Shown: piece after piece, positions 60,578 to 64,000 of the stretch
How the letters are laid out: the number at the start of each line of letters is the position of its first letter
Numbering within the stretch: the first letter of the stretch is position 1
Assembly: GCA_030272585.1 (NCBI GenBank)
Contig: BSYQ01000007.1
Coordinates: forward strand, 4,406,001-4,470,000
DNA from: Bryopsis sp. KO-2023
Taxonomy: Eukaryota > Chlorophyta > Ulvophyceae > Bryopsidales > Bryopsidaceae
Length of the DNA stretch: 64,000 nt
Reading direction: 5' to 3'
Translations under genes and position numbers: made by a program
Notes under the pieces: model-generated
Told to the model about the DNA's origin: nothing
The model's database searches: none
What the model saw: the letters and a program-made list of their open reading frames with translations, nothing else

Positions 60578-61501
60578 ATTGACTTCAACTCCATTATATA
60601 GAGTGTATCTGCAAGGTGGAGTAGTCTTGGTGAGTTGCAACCGATCGACAGCCACAGTGAATATCAATCCAGTTTTTCCGCATTCTTTCTATGTTCCAAA
60701 CGCAATGAGAGGATTCAATCACTACGGCTGCTTGTTTCGATTGTGTGTGAATCTCGTGCAATTCAAAATTTTCTTGAGGAGTTCTTATGTAGTCATGATT
60801 AGGGTGTGCTGGGACTGGTCGACGCGGCTTATTCAGGAGATTGGTCTCGAATAGGGGCCATTTCAAAAGGTAAGGATTTCGCTTCCAGAATTTTACCATC
60901 TATTATTTCTTGATTTTTCTTTTGACCGGGAGTTGTGTTTCCATGACTAATGGAAATTTTGTTTTGACATTGCTGGTGATTGTGTGTACCCAGCGGATGA
61001 GGCTTTTTTGCAGCAGATAGTGTGGATTGTGTTTGGGGTGCATGTCGCCAGTTCATTGGGAGCAGCCAAGCTGAAGTCAGACAGAGGGCAAGACTGGCTG
61101 ATCCCTGCCGGAAAGGTAGGGAAGTGAGCTCATGCATGTGTGTGAATCGACAAACCACTCGCATGTTACCTTCACCTTAGTCATCTTTGTATCCAGTGGA
61201 AAGGGGACCAATAGATTGACGTCGCAGGGAGTATTAGAATTCGATTAAAAATTTCTCCATTTCTCATAAAAGATTTATAAAAAAACAGATTTTAACAAGC
61301 GCTTAAATGAAATCGAATACCCTTTGGAGCTCTTGAAGGCTTTGCATTGAGACCATCCTCCAGAGTCGCACCGAATTCTGTATTCTCCCTTGGATTCCCA
61401 ACTCATTTTCATGTTTGCTCACTTGCTAGGCTTTGGCTGTGGGCTTTCTCGCTTTCATTGAGGTGGTTTTCGATGACGAACCCCCAAGATCGTCGCCTTG
61501 A
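60578..61501 (+). CDS. Small two-helix membrane protein (5' end not found)
   Basis: Four exons with consistent phases: 60578-60615, 60837-60869, 60994-61115 and 61430-61501. The joined part runs LTSTPLYRVYLQGDWSRIGA, then a long hydrophobic helix (FLQQIVWIVFGVHVASSLGA), a charged loop (KLKSDRGQDWLIPAGK), a second helix (ALAVGFLAFIEVVF) and the end DDEPPRSSP. That is 88 residues; at least one 5' exon supplying the start and two bases of a codon is missing upstream of 60578. I do not recognise the family. All donors and acceptors in this set are GT-AG. Confidence 0.5.
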
Positions 61502-62990
61502 TTTTTCAAGGGAAGAATCGATTTAAGAGATTTTTGCCCATTCAATATTTCATCCGAAACCGTGTACCCCCCTCCCCCCCCCCCTGTTTGCTGGTGCACA
61601 CTGAGACCAAACGAAATTGCAAGATTCTGGAAGAAATGGATTCTTAAAGAGTTTCAGCCAATTCATGCCCACTTCACATGTATCTCCCCAACCAGTGCCA
61701 CCATATCCTCACAACATGACATGTTAAAATACGTACATCTGCACCTCCATCTTTTTTGATCGCCCCCACATCCACGTTCCAACAATCATCAAATTTACAA
61801 GTGGCGATCCATTGATTACGCTAACAAGAAGATTGCAAAAGAAAAGAAAGAAAAAGAATGGCTGAACTGGGCACTGGTATAGACTTCAGACACATTTGTT
61901 TGAGAAATCTTGATGAGATGTAGATTTAAGTTTCTATTCTTGGAACGAAACGAATGGCTGATGCTGAATGAAGTCTTGAAACTGCTTGATGGTCGGTGCT
62001 CTGCACCCCGCTTGGAACCCAGAGCGCTTATCAGATCCCAACACAGCAACGCTCCCCAGTGGGAAATCCACACAATCTACTGTTCAAAACTGTCCAATGC
62101 CATTCATTGGTAGTCAGCCTCTATTAGCACAAAAAAATCCACTGCCCACTCAACAGAATGAGAAATGTGCGCTTGAAAATTTGGGCATCCTGACTCACAA
62201 CACTGTGGGAAGCAAAGTCTCCAACAGTAGCAACACAACTAGTAGACGTAATCATTGTGGGTTGGAGAGCCATCCAACAAACAAGATGGGCTGATGATCC
62301 TGGTCATGGAGACTATGATGATTTCTATGAAATCAAAACGGGGGAAATCTGCTACCTTTCCAAAATGTCGTAAAATATAAAATTGCATTCCCACAAAGAG
62401 AAGGGAAAACTGTGGTTTCATCAACACCATTGAGCCAAGCTTCGTCGACTCATGTATGTGAAATCCTAATATGTGTGTGGCTGATATCCACATCCAAAAA
62501 TGTTCCAAGGTTTCGGTAATGTAGAATCTGCATCACCTCACAGAACCATTCATCCACCACCTCAATTTACTGTCCAGCATTAAATATATGGCACCAAAAC
62601 AATGAAAAATATCAATCTCCCAGAAATGTGAGTTCCAGCTCCCGCATCCCCGTTATGGCGATTTAAAAGAATCATTGCTGTTTAAATCGTATGATTTATT
62701 CACAAATTCAGGTTTTCATATCCGTGTTCATTGGTGTAGTTCAAAAGCATCATTAATTCCCCAAACAACAATTGTCTCAGGAGCATTCACCTGTTCGGCA
62801 CAACTTTCGGAAAAACCTCCACAAAAAAAAAGCTCACCAAAGGAACACTTACCTGACACCTTTGATTTTTTAAAAAGACACAAGGGGAATCGAACCCCGT
62901 TTCTTTTGGCCCCATCCAGGCCGTGCCTGTTTTTTTTGGAGAAAACCCCTTTCGGGAAAAACCATAAAATTCTAACCTTTCGTTTTTCAA
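61502..62990. other. Intergenic region, no gene seen
   Basis: Begins with a C-run near 61565-61584. Open frames on both strands show no family resemblance and no splice structure. It leads into the satellite array. Confidence 0.4.
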
Positions 62991-62994
62991 GACC

Positions 62995-63840
62995 ATAACA
63001 CCCGGTCTATTTTTTTTTTCTTTTTTTAATTAACACCCATTTCTCCCCATTTTTTGTTGACTTTGAAATGAAAAGTTGACACTGGGCAAACCTTCCTGTT
63101 TCTTTGTTTTTTTTTCATATATTCACCCCATATTTTTTTTAACCCGAACACATAGTCAATCTAGTTTTTTTTTTTTTTTCTCCCAAGCTCTTTCTTTTAG
63201 ACTGTGACATTCAGTCTTTTTTTTTCTTTTTTTAATTAATATCCATTTGTTCCCCAAGTTTTTTTGGCTCTGATATAAAAAGTTGACACTCAACAAACCT
63301 CCCTGTTTTTTTTTCTTCTTCATATCTTCACCCCATAATTGTTTAGACCCAAACACATAGTCAATCTATTTTTTTTTTTTTCTCCCAAGCTCTTTCTTTT
63401 AGACTGTGACATTCAGTCTTTTTTTTTTCTTTTTTTAATTAATATCCATTTGTTCCCCAAGTTTTTTTGGCTCTGATATAAAAAGTTGACACTCAACAAA
63501 CCTCCCTGTTTTTTTTTCTTCTTCATATCTTCACCCCATAATTGTTTAGACCCAAACACATAGTCAATCTAGTTTTTTTTTTTTTCCTCCCAAGCTCTTT
63601 CTTTTAGACTGTGACATTCAGTCTTTTTTTTTCTTTTTTTCATTAATATCCATTTGTTCCCCAAGTTTTTTTGGCTTTGAAATAAAAAGTTGACACTCAA
63701 CAAACCTCCATGTTGTTTTTTCTTCTTCATATCTTCACCCCATAATTGTTTAGACCCAAACACATAGTCAATCTATTTTTTCTTCTTTCTCCCAAGCTCT
63801 TTCTTTTAGACTGTAACATTCAGTCTTTTTTTTTCTTTTT
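62995..63840 (+). repeat. Satellite array, about 203-bp unit
   Basis: The marker TCCCAAGCTCTTTCTTTTAG recurs at about 63181, 63383, 63588 and 63790, giving periods of 202, 205 and 202 bp. Each unit holds a T-run, AATTAATATCCATTTGTTCC, AAAAGTTGACACTCAACAAA and CACATAGTCAATCTA. A diverged copy precedes at about 62995-63180 (GACACTGGGCAAACC), and a partial copy follows after 63790. Adjacent units differ only at a few positions and in T-run length. Confidence 0.9.
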
Positions 63841-64000
63841 CTTCTGTTTTTTCTTTTTTCAAACCCTATCCCCACTTCTTTTCTAGATTTCATTCCCACT
63901 GAACAATTCTTCACTTGGCTTTTGTTCCCCATATTAATATTCAGCCCATTTTTTTGTTTCTGTTTCTGGGGTTCCCCTGTTTCATAATGGTGATAATGGT

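Overview
This is nuclear DNA from an intron-rich, flagellated eukaryote. Almost every gene is split by short introns (about 60-450 bp, GT-AG with poly-T acceptors), and splice phases close into full-length proteins for most of them. The cytosolic HSP70 ends in GPKIEEVD and has plant-like signature stretches. The 18.5-19.7 kb RNA-binding protein is closest, by eye, to the plant CID8-13 two-RRM family. At the same time KIFAP3 (kinesin-2 adaptor), an MYCBPAP-like protein and a PG-rich SHIPPO/STPG protein point to motile flagella. My inference, with moderate to low confidence, is a flagellated alga of the green or streptophyte lineage; other flagellated algae are not excluded.

Layout. 1.3-3.8 kb: choline transporter-like (SLC44/PNS1) gene, minus strand, head-to-head with a TTC4-type HSP90 co-chaperone (4.0-6.8 kb, plus). 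7.1-13.4 kb: KIFAP3, minus strand, head-to-head with the MYCBPAP-like gene (14.2-17.7 kb, plus). 18.6-19.7 kb: intronless two-RRM protein. 21.2-23.9 kb: HSP70 with five introns. 25.0 kb: a tRNA-like gene with an expanded anticodon loop. 25.2-29.8 kb: a complete PAT-like DIRS retroelement with split direct repeats. 30.2-37.1 kb: a complete Ty3/Gypsy element with LTRs that look identical and one 2,001-codon polyprotein. 38.0-40.0 kb: SHIPPO/STPG gene. 40.8-41.7 kb: a doubtful minus-strand gene, head-to-head across twin CRE sites with an unrecognised 226-aa gene (42.1-43.9 kb). 44.9-45.9 kb: two short perfect palindromes, then an 892-bp inverted repeat with 393-bp arms. 47.7-50.2 kb: endonuclease V with a basic tail. 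52.0-56.3 kb: bZIP transcription factor. 57.7-59.5 kb: doubtful minus-strand exons. 60.6-61.5 kb: 3' part of a small membrane-protein gene. 63.0-63.8 kb: a satellite array of about 203-bp units.

The genes do not form one pathway, but three are flagellar (KIFAP3, MYCBPAP-like, STPG-like), and the first two share one divergent promoter interval. TTC4 and HSP70 both belong to cytosolic chaperone machinery. The two retroelements lie side by side with about 430 bp between them. Exon boundaries were read by eye from splice consensus, reading frame and remembered family alignments; they may be off by a base or two where runs of one base occur.
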